From Bacillota bacterium (GTDB taxonomy: Bacteria > Bacillota > Clostridia > Lachnospirales > Lachnospiraceae), in assembly GCA_023409835.1 (NCBI GenBank), contig JAEYQV010000079.1, positions 1 through 50,647 of the forward strand: DNA of 50,647 bases, given 5' to 3'. This document shows, piece by piece, positions 40,065 to 49,179 of this stretch. The notes beneath the pieces are model-generated. The model ran no database searches. It was not told the DNA's origin and saw only the letters and a program-made list of their open reading frames with translations. Position 1 is the stretch's first letter; every line of letters begins with the position of its first letter. Position numbers and translations under genes: made by a program.

Positions 40065-41558
40065 ATGGCAAAGGGAAATAAGGTACGCGTATATAATCGA
40101 TTGTTTTTTAAGCTATATTTGAACTATGCGGTAATGCTACTGGTTACCGCCGTCTTAATCTGTCTGATTTTCGTTAAATTATATGAAAATACGACAATGT
40201 CAAATAATCAGAAGAAGGTAAAGGAACAGGCGAAGACCTTCTCTGCCATGATTACAGATGATTTCATCAGTAATGAAAAATATGATGAGTATCTGAATTA
40301 TTATAATGGCATGATGGAATTAACCGGGCAGGATATTTGGACAATATCCAACCCCACTGCGAACAATCCGATGGATGAGAGACTGACGACGAATTACTAT
40401 GAGGAATTTACCGAATCCGGTGACTATAAGGATTACCTCGATTTGGTGGATTTTGCGTTTCGGGATGGACAGAACATAGGCAAATACAGTATCAATTATG
40501 ATGAGATCTATCAGGCACAGACAATTACGATGGCAGTGCCTGTTTTTGGTGTGAATCGGAAAGAAATTGTTGGGGCTGTTCTGCTGAAATCCCCTATTAC
40601 AGAGATGAAGGATATCCTTGACGGGAGCTTGAGTGTTATCGTATTCAGTAGTGTAGCGGCGCTGGCGATATCCTTTATTATCATTATTGTATTTGCAACG
40701 GAGCTGGCATTGCCCATTTCCAGAATGCGAGCAACAGCGCTGGAGCTTGCGGCAGGTAATTATCAAAGTAAAACCGGCATCAACCGAAAGGATGAGATCG
40801 GTGATTTGGCGAAGACGGTGGATATCCTCTCGGAGAAGCTTTTGGAGAATGAACTCCAGCGAAAGAATTTAGATCAGATGAGGCTTGATTTCTTTGCTAA
40901 CGTATCCCATGAGCTTAGGACACCGATCACTGTATTAAGAGCTTATACGGAGACACTGGTGGACGGAGTGGTGAAGGATCAGGTGAAGGTGAGCCAGTAT
41001 TATGACCGTATGCTGTCCGAATGTAAATCGATGGAGAGACTGGTGGGTGACCTTTTGCTGCTCTCAAAAATGCAGAATCCTGATTTTGCTATTGAGAAAG
41101 AACCGGTCAATCTTGTCCAGATATTTGAAGATATTATCCGAAGTGCAGGTACGATTGCAGAGAAGAAGAATATAACCATAAAGGTTATCAAGGATAGCTC
41201 AATACTTCTGATGGAGGGTGATTATGACCGTCTTCGTCAGATGTTCATGGTGATCCTGGATAATGCCATTAAGTTTTCATACGAAAATAAAACAGTACAC
41301 ATATATTTATCAAAGAAGGACAAAATAAAAGTATCGATTCGAGATGAAGGGATCGGTATTGATGCGGATGATATTGCTAAAATATTTGAGAAGTTCTATA
41401 AGACCAATCTCCGCCAGAATGCCAGCGGAACCGGTCTGGGACTAGCAATTGCCAAGCAGATAGCAATGAAGCACGGTGGGAATATAGAGGTGAGCTCAAC
41501 CCCCGGAGAAGGAAGCACATTTCTGTTTACCTTTCCTCCTTACGAAGCTGATTTCTAA
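40065..41558 (+). CDS. membrane sensor histidine kinase
   Basis: A 497-residue kinase partner of the preceding regulator. Layout: a transmembrane helix (about 13-35), an outside sensor region of about 150 residues, a second transmembrane helix (about 186-212), a HAMP linker (PISRMRATALELAAGNYQSK), a HisKA dimerisation helix with the phospho-His in FFANVSHELRTPITVL, and an HATPase domain with N box DNAIKFS, G1 DEGIGI and G2 GTGLGLAIAKQ. The sensor part shows no recognisable ligand motif. An upstream TTG at 40014 would extend it, but the ATG at 40065, behind GGAGG, is preferred. The 6S RNA promoter begins about 30 bases after its stop. Confidence 0.92.
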   Translation: MAKGNKVRVYNRLFFKLYLNYAVMLLVTAVLICLIFVKLYENTTMSNNQKKVKEQAKTFSAMITDDFISNEKYDEYLNYYNGMMELTGQDIWTISNPTANNPMDERLTTNYYEEFTESGDYKDYLDLVDFAFRDGQNIGKYSINYDEIYQAQTITMAVPVFGVNRKEIVGAVLLKSPITEMKDILDGSLSVIVFSSVAALAISFIIIIVFATELALPISRMRATALELAAGNYQSKTGINRKDEIGDLAKTVDILSEKLLENELQRKNLDQMRLDFFANVSHELRTPITVLRAYTETLVDGVVKDQVKVSQYYDRMLSECKSMERLVGDLLLLSKMQNPDFAIEKEPVNLVQIFEDIIRSAGTIAEKKNITIKVIKDSSILLMEGDYDRLRQMFMVILDNAIKFSYENKTVHIYLSKKDKIKVSIRDEGIGIDADDIAKIFEKFYKTNLRQNASGTGLGLAIAKQIAMKHGGNIEVSSTPGEGSTFLFTFPPYEADF

Positions 41559-41588
41559 GAAATACCTATCAAAAAACAGATAAAAAGC

Positions 41589-41617
41589 TTGAATCACAGA
41601 GGAAATTAAGCTATAAT
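41589..41617 (+). promoter_or_regulatory. sigma-A promoter of the 6S RNA gene
   Basis: TTGAAT (41589-41594), 17 bases, TATAAT (41612-41617), predicting transcription from about 41624, where the 6S-like fold begins. Confidence 0.75.
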
Positions 41618-41623
41618 ATAGTT

Positions 41624-41810
41624 ACATTAAATCCTGAGATGTACGACACTCCTATCATTTTGAACCTACATGATATAATAAGGGATTCCTACATTTGTAA
41701 GTGGATGTCAAGCCACCGTTTGCAGTGGAAGGCAGAAGCTTATGTGCGGTTACCCACCTAGCTTGGCTAGGAGTCAAAATATAGGAAACGGCATTTTGGG
41801 TATAATACCA
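41624..41810 (+). ncRNA. ssrS: 6S RNA (RNA polymerase regulator)
   Basis: The 5' end ATCCTGAGATGT (41631-41642) pairs with GCATTTTGGGTAT near the 3' end (about 41791-41803), giving the 6S closing stem; E. coli 6S has CUCUGAGAUGUUCG in the same place. The 3' side has CACCTAGC-TTG-GCTAGG (hairpin 41757-41771), then ATATAGGAAACGGCATTTTGG, matching the order hairpin, linker, CGGCAUCUCGG of known 6S RNAs. Between them lies a long imperfect rod with GTGG/CCAC and CCAC/GTGG pairings. It has its own promoter and terminator and no coding frame. 6S RNA binds the sigma-A holoenzyme as an open-promoter mimic. Recognition is by structure and memory of the consensus; the exact 3' end is approximate. Confidence 0.75.
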
Positions 41811-41819
41811 AAGAGGAAG

Positions 41820-41838
41820 GCGGCCGCGGCCGCTTTTT
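41820..41838 (+). terminator. 6S RNA terminator (GC-rich)
   Basis: GCGGCC (41820-41825), two bases, GGCCGC (41828-41833), then TTTTT. The 14-base core is fully palindromic and far richer in GC than its surroundings. Confidence 0.75.
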
Positions 41839-41847
41839 ATATAGTGC

Positions 41848-41881
41848 CAAAATGGGATGCCTCGGCATCCCATTTTGTTAT
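41848..41881 (+). terminator. second terminator downstream of 6S RNA
   Basis: CAAAATGGGATGCC (41848-41861), loop TC, GGCATCCCATTTTG (41864-41877), then TTATT. A perfect 14-bp stem, partly complementary also to CATTTTGG in the 6S 3' end. Confidence 0.7.
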
Positions 41882-41948
41882 TCCCTATCGGCGATCGATG
41901 GCTCGCTTCCTCTTGTTTACAGGTAAGTGAGGCTTTAAAATATTATAC

Positions 41949-41977
41949 TTGTTTTTTCCAATATTGAAATTTATAAT
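41949..41977 (+). promoter_or_regulatory. sigma-A promoter of nadE
   Basis: TTGTTT (41949-41954), 17 bases, TATAAT (41972-41977), about 70 bases before the nadE start. It shows that nadE is transcribed separately from the 6S gene. Confidence 0.7.
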
Positions 41978-42047
41978 GAACATAAGATCGTTTGTCGATA
42001 ATAGGGCTTTGACTAGGCTCTGAAGGGACATGCTATGGAGGATTGTG

Positions 42048-43973
42048 ATGAAGCACGGGTTTTTACGAGTCGCAGCGGCAACACCGAGAATCAGGGTTGC
42101 TGATTGCGTTTATAATGCGAATAATATAATAAAATTAATGGATAAAGCAGAGGAGCAGGAGATTAAGCTACTGGTATTTCCTGAGCTTTCGGTGACGGGT
42201 TATACCTGCGGTGATCTGTTTCTCCAGGACACCCTGCTCCGGACTGCCATGGAGCAGGTCAAGAGAATTGCAGAAGCAACCCGTGGTAAGGAGCTGGTTG
42301 CAGTAGTTGGCTTCCCCTACCAGAGACATGGAAAGCTTTATAATACAGCAGCCGTACTTCAGGGCGGCAGAGTACTTGGACTGGTTCCGAAGATTAATAT
42401 TCCGAATTACACAGAATTCTATGAAGCCAGACATTTTACTTCCGGCATATTGGATGCGGTTAAGGTTAATTTTATGGGAGAGGAGATCAGCTTTGGCTCC
42501 AGGATATTGTTCCAATGCCGGAACCTGCCGGACTTCATTCTGGGAGTGGAGATCTGCGAGGACCTCTGGATTCCGTTATCACCGGGTATCTCCCATTGTA
42601 TTGCCGGTGCTACGGTAATAGCGAATCTCTCGGCCAGTGATGAGCTTACCGGTAAGGATGATTATCGTAGGGACCTTGTTAAGTTCCAATCCGCTAAGCT
42701 GGTTTGCGGTTATATCTATTCGGACGCCGGGGAAGGGGAGTCCACAACAGATGTGGTCTTCGCCGGACATAACCTAATCGCTGAGAACGGAACCCTGCTG
42801 GCGGAATCCGCACCCTTCGAGAATGGAATGGTAACGATGGAACTGGATCTGGGCAGGATTAAGAGCGAACGCAGAAGGATGAATACCTATCTTAGGCAGA
42901 ATACTGCAGAATATACCGTGATTCCCTTCTCCTTTGCGGAAGGTGATTATGAACTGAAAGCAGCTGACTTGATCCGAAGATTTGATCCTGCACCGTTCGT
43001 ACCCTCGGAGCAGGCAAACAGGGATAAACGCTGCCGGGATATTATCAATATACAGGCCCTTGGGTTGAAGACCAGATTACAGCATACCGGAATAAAATGT
43101 GCGGTCGTCGGTATTTCCGGAGGTCTTGATTCTACTCTGGCACTCTTAGTAACCTGTAAAGCCTTCGAGCTGCTGGGGCTGGATAAGAAGGGAATTATCG
43201 CAGTAACCATGCCCTGCTTCGGGACCACGGACCGGACCTACCGTAATGCACTGACCTTAGGAGAATGTCTCGGGCTGACTGTGCTGGAGGTCCCGATCCG
43301 AGCTGCGGTAGAGCTTCATTTCAAGGATATCGGACATGATAGTAACCAGCATGACTTAACCTATGAGAACAGCCAGGCCAGGGAGAGAACTCAGGTATTG
43401 ATGGATATTGCCAGCAGGTTTAACGGTTTTGTCGTCGGCACCGGAGATATGTCGGAGCTGGCACTCGGATGGGCAACCTATAATGGGGATCATATGTCAA
43501 TGTACGGTGTAAACTCCTCCGTTCCGAAGACCCTGGTACGTTTTTTAGTCAATTATTTTGCGGAAACTACCTCGAATCATAAGCTGAAGGAGGTATTAAA
43601 GGATATCCTTGACACCCCGGTGAGTCCGGAGTTGCTGCCTCCCAAGGAGGGTGAGATATCTCAGAGGACGGAGGACATCGTCGGTCCCTATGAGCTCCAT
43701 GATTTCTTCTTATATTATATCCTGAGATTCGGCTACGAGCCACAAAAGGTTTACCGGCTTGCCAGGCTTGCATTTGAAGGACGATATCCGGACGAGATCA
43801 TCCTAAAATGGCTTAAGGTGTTCTATCGGAGATTTTTCTCGCAACAGTTTAAGCGTTCCTGCCTACCGGACGGACCCAAGGTTGGTAGTGTCTCTGTATC
43901 ACCGAGGGGAGACCTGCGGATGCCCAGCGATGCTTCCGCTGCTATCTGGCTGGAGGAACTGGATCGGCTTTAG
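42048..43973 (+). CDS. nadE: glutamine-dependent NAD+ synthetase
   Basis: A 641-residue bifunctional enzyme making NAD+ from nicotinate adenine dinucleotide, with glutamine as nitrogen donor. The N-terminal nitrilase-type glutaminase (about 1-290) has Glu in FPELSVTGYTCGDLF, Lys in LVPKINIPNYTEFYE and nucleophile Cys in GVEICEDLWIP. The C-terminal synthetase domain has the ATP-pyrophosphatase loop GISGGLDSTLAL, then TMPCFGTTDRTYRNA and GTGDMSELALGWATYNGDHMSMYGVN. A start at 42030 is possible in frame, but the ATG at 42048, six bases after GGAGG, is preferred. A single gene under its own promoter. Confidence 0.95.
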   Translation: MKHGFLRVAAATPRIRVADCVYNANNIIKLMDKAEEQEIKLLVFPELSVTGYTCGDLFLQDTLLRTAMEQVKRIAEATRGKELVAVVGFPYQRHGKLYNTAAVLQGGRVLGLVPKINIPNYTEFYEARHFTSGILDAVKVNFMGEEISFGSRILFQCRNLPDFILGVEICEDLWIPLSPGISHCIAGATVIANLSASDELTGKDDYRRDLVKFQSAKLVCGYIYSDAGEGESTTDVVFAGHNLIAENGTLLAESAPFENGMVTMELDLGRIKSERRRMNTYLRQNTAEYTVIPFSFAEGDYELKAADLIRRFDPAPFVPSEQANRDKRCRDIINIQALGLKTRLQHTGIKCAVVGISGGLDSTLALLVTCKAFELLGLDKKGIIAVTMPCFGTTDRTYRNALTLGECLGLTVLEVPIRAAVELHFKDIGHDSNQHDLTYENSQARERTQVLMDIASRFNGFVVGTGDMSELALGWATYNGDHMSMYGVNSSVPKTLVRFLVNYFAETTSNHKLKEVLKDILDTPVSPELLPPKEGEISQRTEDIVGPYELHDFFLYYILRFGYEPQKVYRLARLAFEGRYPDEIILKWLKVFYRRFFSQQFKRSCLPDGPKVGSVSVSPRGDLRMPSDASAAIWLEELDRL

Positions 43974-44104
43974 CTCAGGGAATTAATTGATTTATATAAG
44001 AACAGTAACATTTGTAATACATCGATATATCGGCTTAGCGGCCGAACGTGATATGCAGACAAGAAGCTACTAACTTATATGATTAAATTAAAGGGAGATA
44101 GACA

Positions 44105-44986
44105 ATGGCACTTAAGATTATTACAGATTCAGCATCTGATACACCGAAGTGGGTAATAAAGGAATTTGATTTACATGTGATCCCGACACCTGTCGTAATC
44201 GATGAGAAGGACTATTTTGACGGAGAAACGATTCTGCCTGAGAAATTTTACGACATCCTCCGGAGCGGGAAGGATGTTAAGACCTATCACATCAATTCCC
44301 AGATGTTTTATGATAACTTCCTTCCTTATGCGAAAAATAAGGATGAGGTTATCTACATATGCTTTTCAACCGGAATTGCCGGCACCTTTAATGCTGCGAA
44401 CATTGCGAAAGCAGAGCTTCTGGAGCAATACCCGGATTTTGATCTGACCATCATAGACAGCAAGTGTGCTTCCCTGGGTTTTGGCGTGGTAGCCTATTAC
44501 GCTCTGCTGATGCAGAGAAAGGGGGCTACAAAACAGGAAATCATCGACGGTATCGAATGGCACTGTGAACATATGGAGCATATCTTTACGGTAAGCACCC
44601 TGGAATATCTGTTGAAGGGAGGTCGCTTAAGCAAGACCTCGGCAATTGCAGGCGGTCTCTTAGACATCAAACCGATTATCCAGGTGAATGATGCAGGAGC
44701 ACTGGAATCCATTGAGAAGGTAAGAGGCAGGCAGAAATCCCTGAAACGTCTGATTGAGATACTGGGAGAGAGAGGTAAGAATCTGACCGGGCAAATCATA
44801 GGATTAGTACACGGGGATGATGCCGCTACGATGGAGCAGGTGAAGGAACAGGTGAAAAAGACCTATGGCTGCAACCGGTTCATGGATAATTACATTGGCT
44901 GTGCCATCGGAGCGCATACCGGTCCCGGTATTATCGGTATTATTTTCTTAAACGAGACATCCCCCTATCAGAGGTACTTGGAATAA
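44105..44986 (+). CDS. DegV family fatty-acid-binding protein
   Basis: A 293-residue DegV/EDD-fold protein. MALKIITDSASDTPKWVIKEFDLHVIPTPVVIDEKDYFDGE is the classic opening, followed by TYHINSQMFYDNFLPYAKNKDEVIYICFSTGIAGTFNAA, DSKCASLGFG, LEYLLKGGRLSKTSA and the C-terminal GCAIGAHTGPGIIGIIF. The family binds a single fatty acid; FakB members present it to the kinase FakA for phospholipid synthesis. No FakA gene is adjacent here, so a FakB role is inferred from family only. AGGGAGATAGAC precedes the ATG. A large hairpin follows. Confidence 0.9.
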   Translation: MALKIITDSASDTPKWVIKEFDLHVIPTPVVIDEKDYFDGETILPEKFYDILRSGKDVKTYHINSQMFYDNFLPYAKNKDEVIYICFSTGIAGTFNAANIAKAELLEQYPDFDLTIIDSKCASLGFGVVAYYALLMQRKGATKQEIIDGIEWHCEHMEHIFTVSTLEYLLKGGRLSKTSAIAGGLLDIKPIIQVNDAGALESIEKVRGRQKSLKRLIEILGERGKNLTGQIIGLVHGDDAATMEQVKEQVKKTYGCNRFMDNYIGCAIGAHTGPGIIGIIFLNETSPYQRYLE

Positions 44987-44995
44987 TAAAGCATA

Positions 44996-45063
44996 TTAAT
45001 ACAACGTTCCGGCTCAATGCCCGAATGGTGGGTATCCGGACGTTTAGCAGAACGTTGTATTAA
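44996..45063. repeat. 68-bp hairpin with a 14-bp perfect stem
   Basis: TTAATACAACGTTC (44996-45009) is the exact reverse complement of GAACGTTGTATTAA (45050-45063). An inner CGG...CCG and CCCGA/GGGTAT pairing is possible. It lies between convergent genes, 10 bases after the DegV stop. It may act as a bidirectional terminator despite lacking a T run. Confidence 0.65.
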
Positions 45064-45084
45064 GAAGGCGCTATGTAAGAATAG

Positions 45085-45519
45085 TCAGGGTGAAACCTTG
45101 GCTTTGTCAAGTGCAAGCTTAATTGCCTCAATCAGGAGCGTTTGTGTATACCTACTATCCTCTGATAGCTCAACCTGATCAATGGGAACGTCAGCATATA
45201 ACTGTTCGGCAATTTCTTCCAAGGAAGGCTCAACGAGCGGGTACATGGTTGTAATAGTATCATCGATGTTCACAATACGTACGTTATTGATATGATTCTC
45301 ATCCACAATCAATTCCAGATTAATTGCCGTATCGTTCAAAGCAATGGAGGCATTCCATATACCTGCTTTATATAGGCCGGTTTCTTTGGATGCATCTTTG
45401 TCGCCTTTCCCATTGAACATGAAGATCAGCAGAAGGATCAGAAGAATACCCAACGCTGCAAATATTACCGTATATATAATTTCTTTTAATTGGATAACGA
45501 CTATTTTTGTTTTCGCCAT
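45085..45519 (-). CDS. membrane-anchored protein with a degenerate FMN_bind-like domain
   Basis: A 144-residue protein with one membrane helix (about 13-36, IIYTVIFAALGILLILLLIFMF) and an outside domain. The domain reads GLYKAGIWNASIALNDTAINLELIVDENHINNVRIVNID and ends SEDSRYTQTLLIEAIKLALDKA. The strand pattern and final helix resemble FMN-binding (FMN_bind) domains, whose SGAT-x-T/S motif carries covalently attached flavin. Here that place reads SRYTQT, so flavinylation looks unlikely. The resemblance is my inference. The start at 45519, behind GGAGGATAG, is clear; the frame runs 21 codons further upstream. Divergent from addB, with about 105 bases between starts. Confidence 0.6.
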   Translation of the reverse strand: MAKTKIVVIQLKEIIYTVIFAALGILLILLLIFMFNGKGDKDASKETGLYKAGIWNASIALNDTAINLELIVDENHINNVRIVNIDDTITTMYPLVEPSLEEIAEQLYADVPIDQVELSEDSRYTQTLLIEAIKLALDKAKVSP

Positions 45520-45625
45520 TTCTATCCTCCGGAGCACATTTTGCTTCATTGTCTTAATCTTATTATATATTATTAGGCTCAATTATATTTTATGCAGAAA
45601 GATTCACAGGATGGAGGGATATTTT

Positions 45626-48600
45626 ATGTCCTTGCAATTAATTCTCGGAGGTGCCGGATCAGGCAAATCCTATCAGCTTTATCGTGAGATAATTGAACAA
45701 TCAAAGCGTAATCCCGGAACCAATTATCTGGTAATCGTACCGGAGCAGTTCACCCTGCAGACACAGAAGGATATCGTAACCATGCACCCGGAGCATGGAG
45801 TTATGAATGTGGATATTCTAAGCTTTCTGCGTTTTGCTTATCGGGTCTTTGAGGAGGTCGGGGGGAATGATTACCCGATTTTAGAGGATACCGGTAAAAG
45901 TATGGTGATCCGCAGAGTTGTAGCACAGAAGAAGAAGGAGTTTCTTTTATTTGGAGCAAGTGTTAAGAAAACCGGCTTCATCAATGAATTAAAATCCCTG
46001 CTGTCTGAGCTTTATCAATATAATATTAAACCTGAGGATTTTATGAAAATGCTTCAGGTATCGGAGAAAAAACCCCTCCTGAGGGCAAAGCTTAGGGATA
46101 TCCTGACGATCTATGAAGGCTTTACTTCCTTCATGAAGGAGCGTTATATCACAGCCGAGGAGGTACTGGTAGTATTAAACGAGGTTCTGGACCGATCGGA
46201 ATGGCTGAAGAACAGTGTAATCTGCCTGGATGGCTTCACCGGCTTTACACCCTGCCAGAATGAGCTTCTGGCGAAAATGATGAGATATGCGAAGAAGGTC
46301 CTGGTGACCGTTACAATAGATCCCAGAGAGGAGCTTACGGGAAAGCTCTCGGAGCATCAGCTGTTCGGACTCAGCCAGAAGACAATCAAGAAGCTCTATT
46401 CCATTGCCGATGAGATCGGTACGCACATCGACCCTCCGGTCTATGGTGAAGAGTTGTCGGGGAGTCCGGTTCCCTACCGTTTTATTAATTCACCTGCTCT
46501 GGCTTCCTTAGAGCACAATCTGTTCCGATATCCCTATAAGTGCTACGAGCGGGAGCAGGAGGAGATATCCATTCATGCAGCAAGAGATCCGGAGGGTGAG
46601 ATTGCCTTTGCGGTTCGGGAAATCAAGCGGCTCGTACGGGAGGAGGGCTTCCGTTATCAGGATATCGCAATCGTTACCGGAGCTATCGAGCAATACGGAC
46701 GATTGGCAAAGCGTCGTTTTTTGAGGGCAGGTATTCCCTGCTTTATTGATTATAAGAAAGAGATTCTGGGGAACCCCTTCGCAGAGCTGCTACGCTCCGT
46801 CATTGCTATCGCTACGGAGGATTTCAGCTATGAAAGCGTTTTCCGTTATCTTCGTACCGGATTAAGCAACATTACGGAGGTCGAAACAGACCTCTTTGAG
46901 AATTATATCCTGGCAACCGGGATCAGAGGAGGTAAGAAGTATTCGGAGCCCTTTGTAAGATATTACCGACGGAAGGATACCGTTGATCTGGAACAAATCA
47001 ATGGGATCCGAGCAAGACTGATGGAGGAGCTCTGGCCACTGATTGAGGTATTAAAGGATAAAGAGAAGACAGTGAAGGATTACACCACAGCCCTGTATGA
47101 GCTGGGGGTACGTCTGCAGCTGGAACAGAAGCTGTCCGTATTGCGGGCAGGCTTCACAGAGCAGGGCCTTCCCCTGGTGGCCAAGGAATATGAGCAGATC
47201 TACCGGATCGTCATGGAGCTTTATGACCAGATTGTACTGCTCCTTGGCGCGGAGCATATCACACTGAAGGAATTCGGGGAAGTACTGGAGACTGGTCTGA
47301 TGGAGGTAAAGGTCGGTTTGATACCTCCCGGAGTCGATGAGATCGTGATCGGAGATACGGAGCGTACCAGACTTAAGGATATCCGGGCACTCTTTCTGAT
47401 TGGTGTCAATGAAGGCATCCTGCCGAAGACCTTGGGGAGCGGTGGTATATTGTCCGATCTCGAGCGGGAGCTTTTAATCAGTAATGATATTGAGCTGGCG
47501 CCGACTAAGCGGCAGCTGGCATTCACGGAGCAATTCTATATCTACCTCAATATGACGAAGCCGAAGGAAAAGCTTTATATTACCTATCATAGGGTGAACG
47601 AGGAGGGGAAAGCAGCGAACCCTTCGTTTTTGATCGGTAAGCTGAAGCTGTTATTTAAAAATATTAAAATACAATATGAGGACGAAGGAACAGAGGATCT
47701 GGAGCACATCCTGAGTGATGATGGTATCACTTATCTTGCTGAGGGCTTGAGGGATTTTAGCGAGAAGGAAACCTCCGATTTATGGAGAGAGCTGTATCTA
47801 TACTATCGCTCCGAGCCTAAGGAGGAACGGGTTCTAAACCAGCTGATGAAGGGGGCCTTCTATGTCAATCAGGAGAAGGGAATTTCAAAGGAGGCAGCGA
47901 GACTGCTTTACGGCACGGAGCTGGCCGGCAGCGTAACAAGAATAGAGCGCTATGCAGGCTGCGCCTTTGCCCATTTCATGTCCTACGGTCTGTCCTTGAC
48001 GGAACGGCAGGAGTATAAGCTGGCGGTACCGGATATCGGTAACATCTTTCACAATGCGATTGATGAGTTCTCAAAACGACTGGATACCAGTGAATACACC
48101 TGGCACTCTATTCCTGATGAGGTAAGGGAGAACTGGGCCAGGGAGAGTGTAGCCCGGGCGGTGGAGGAATACGAAAGCAGCTTCTTAAGGAGCACGAAGC
48201 GGAGTGAATATCTGATTACCCGAATGGAGCGGATTACGGTCAGAACCCTCTGGGCCCTCTGTAATCAGATCCGTCAGGGGTCCTTCGAGCCAATGGGCTA
48301 TGAGATGGTATTTAACCATATCCCGGCATCAATTCTCTCCTTGCGGGGAAGAATTGACCGCCTGGATCTCTATGAAACGGAGGATAAGGTCTATGTAAGA
48401 GTTGTAGACTATAAATCGGGAAGCACGGTCTTCGATATCGGAAGCGTCTACTACGGACTCCAGCAGCAGCTGGCAGTCTATCTAAGCGCAGCCATGAATT
48501 ATCTGAAGGAGAAATATCAGGGGAAGGAGATCGTACCGGCAGGTATTTTCTATTACCATATCGATGACCCGATTGTGGCAAAATCAGAGCAGGCAGAAGA

Positions 48601-49018
48601 GGAGATCTTTAAGAGCCTCCGGATGAATGGCCTTGTAAATGAGGATAAGACAATTATCGCTAATATGGACCGGAAGCTTATGGGGGAGGACGGAAACTTA
48701 AGGCCTTCGGTTAAGTCCGATATTATCTCCGTGGAGACGAATAAGGACGGAGAACTGACCAAGCGTTCCTCGGCAGCCAAGGAAAAACAGCTGAAAGCTT
48801 TATTGGAATATGTGAATGGGAAGCTGGTTTCTGACAGTAGACAAATCCTTGAGGGGGATACCCGCCTCAATCCTTACCGGGACGGAGAAAGGACTGCCTG
48901 TGATTACTGTGAATTCCGGACTATCTGTGGCTTCGATTTGAGACTGCCGGGACATGCTTACCGGAATCTTACGAAGAAGTCCGTAGAGGAAATGAAGGAA
49001 GAGATTTGGGGCAAGTGA
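45626..49018 (+). CDS. addB: helicase-exonuclease AddAB, subunit AddB
   Basis: A 1130-residue subunit of the AddAB (RecBCD-like) enzyme that resects double-strand breaks up to a Chi site. Walker A GGAGSGKS lies near the N-terminus (MSLQLILGGAGSGKSYQLYRE). The central helicase-like region includes DIAIVTGAIEQYGRL. The C-terminal RecB-type nuclease has RIDRLDLYETEDKVYVRVVDYKSG. Cysteines for the AddB iron-sulfur cluster are present as RYAGCAFAHF and CDYCEFRTIC (Cys-x2-Cys-x5-Cys). The frame continues 94 codons upstream through the divergent gene, but the ATG at 45626, behind GGAGGG, is the start. addA follows after about 160 bases. Confidence 0.95.
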   Translation: MSLQLILGGAGSGKSYQLYREIIEQSKRNPGTNYLVIVPEQFTLQTQKDIVTMHPEHGVMNVDILSFLRFAYRVFEEVGGNDYPILEDTGKSMVIRRVVAQKKKEFLLFGASVKKTGFINELKSLLSELYQYNIKPEDFMKMLQVSEKKPLLRAKLRDILTIYEGFTSFMKERYITAEEVLVVLNEVLDRSEWLKNSVICLDGFTGFTPCQNELLAKMMRYAKKVLVTVTIDPREELTGKLSEHQLFGLSQKTIKKLYSIADEIGTHIDPPVYGEELSGSPVPYRFINSPALASLEHNLFRYPYKCYEREQEEISIHAARDPEGEIAFAVREIKRLVREEGFRYQDIAIVTGAIEQYGRLAKRRFLRAGIPCFIDYKKEILGNPFAELLRSVIAIATEDFSYESVFRYLRTGLSNITEVETDLFENYILATGIRGGKKYSEPFVRYYRRKDTVDLEQINGIRARLMEELWPLIEVLKDKEKTVKDYTTALYELGVRLQLEQKLSVLRAGFTEQGLPLVAKEYEQIYRIVMELYDQIVLLLGAEHITLKEFGEVLETGLMEVKVGLIPPGVDEIVIGDTERTRLKDIRALFLIGVNEGILPKTLGSGGILSDLERELLISNDIELAPTKRQLAFTEQFYIYLNMTKPKEKLYITYHRVNEEGKAANPSFLIGKLKLLFKNIKIQYEDEGTEDLEHILSDDGITYLAEGLRDFSEKETSDLWRELYLYYRSEPKEERVLNQLMKGAFYVNQEKGISKEAARLLYGTELAGSVTRIERYAGCAFAHFMSYGLSLTERQEYKLAVPDIGNIFHNAIDEFSKRLDTSEYTWHSIPDEVRENWARESVARAVEEYESSFLRSTKRSEYLITRMERITVRTLWALCNQIRQGSFEPMGYEMVFNHIPASILSLRGRIDRLDLYETEDKVYVRVVDYKSGSTVFDIGSVYYGLQQQLAVYLSAAMNYLKEKYQGKEIVPAGIFYYHIDDPIVAKSEQAEEEIFKSLRMNGLVNEDKTIIANMDRKLMGEDGNLRPSVKSDIISVETNKDGELTKRSSAAKEKQLKALLEYVNGKLVSDSRQILEGDTRLNPYRDGERTACDYCEFRTICGFDLRLPGHAYRNLTKKSVEEMKEEIWGK

Positions 49019-49179
49019 TGCCTCCTATTCTAAGGAGAACGGTGGTAATTAATAAGTGATATCCTTTTGACCATGTATCAGTCTCAATAGATAAATGAAC
49101 AGAGTACTTTATAAAGTATGTTTGGTGGAATAATTATTTTTGCAATATGTGGAGTGAATTATTAAGAATGGAGATTTAT

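Noticed and set aside
41624..42047. A NAD-sensing riboswitch upstream of nadE
   Set aside because: The folded part has its own two terminators, and nadE has its own promoter at 41949-41977; the fold fits 6S RNA.
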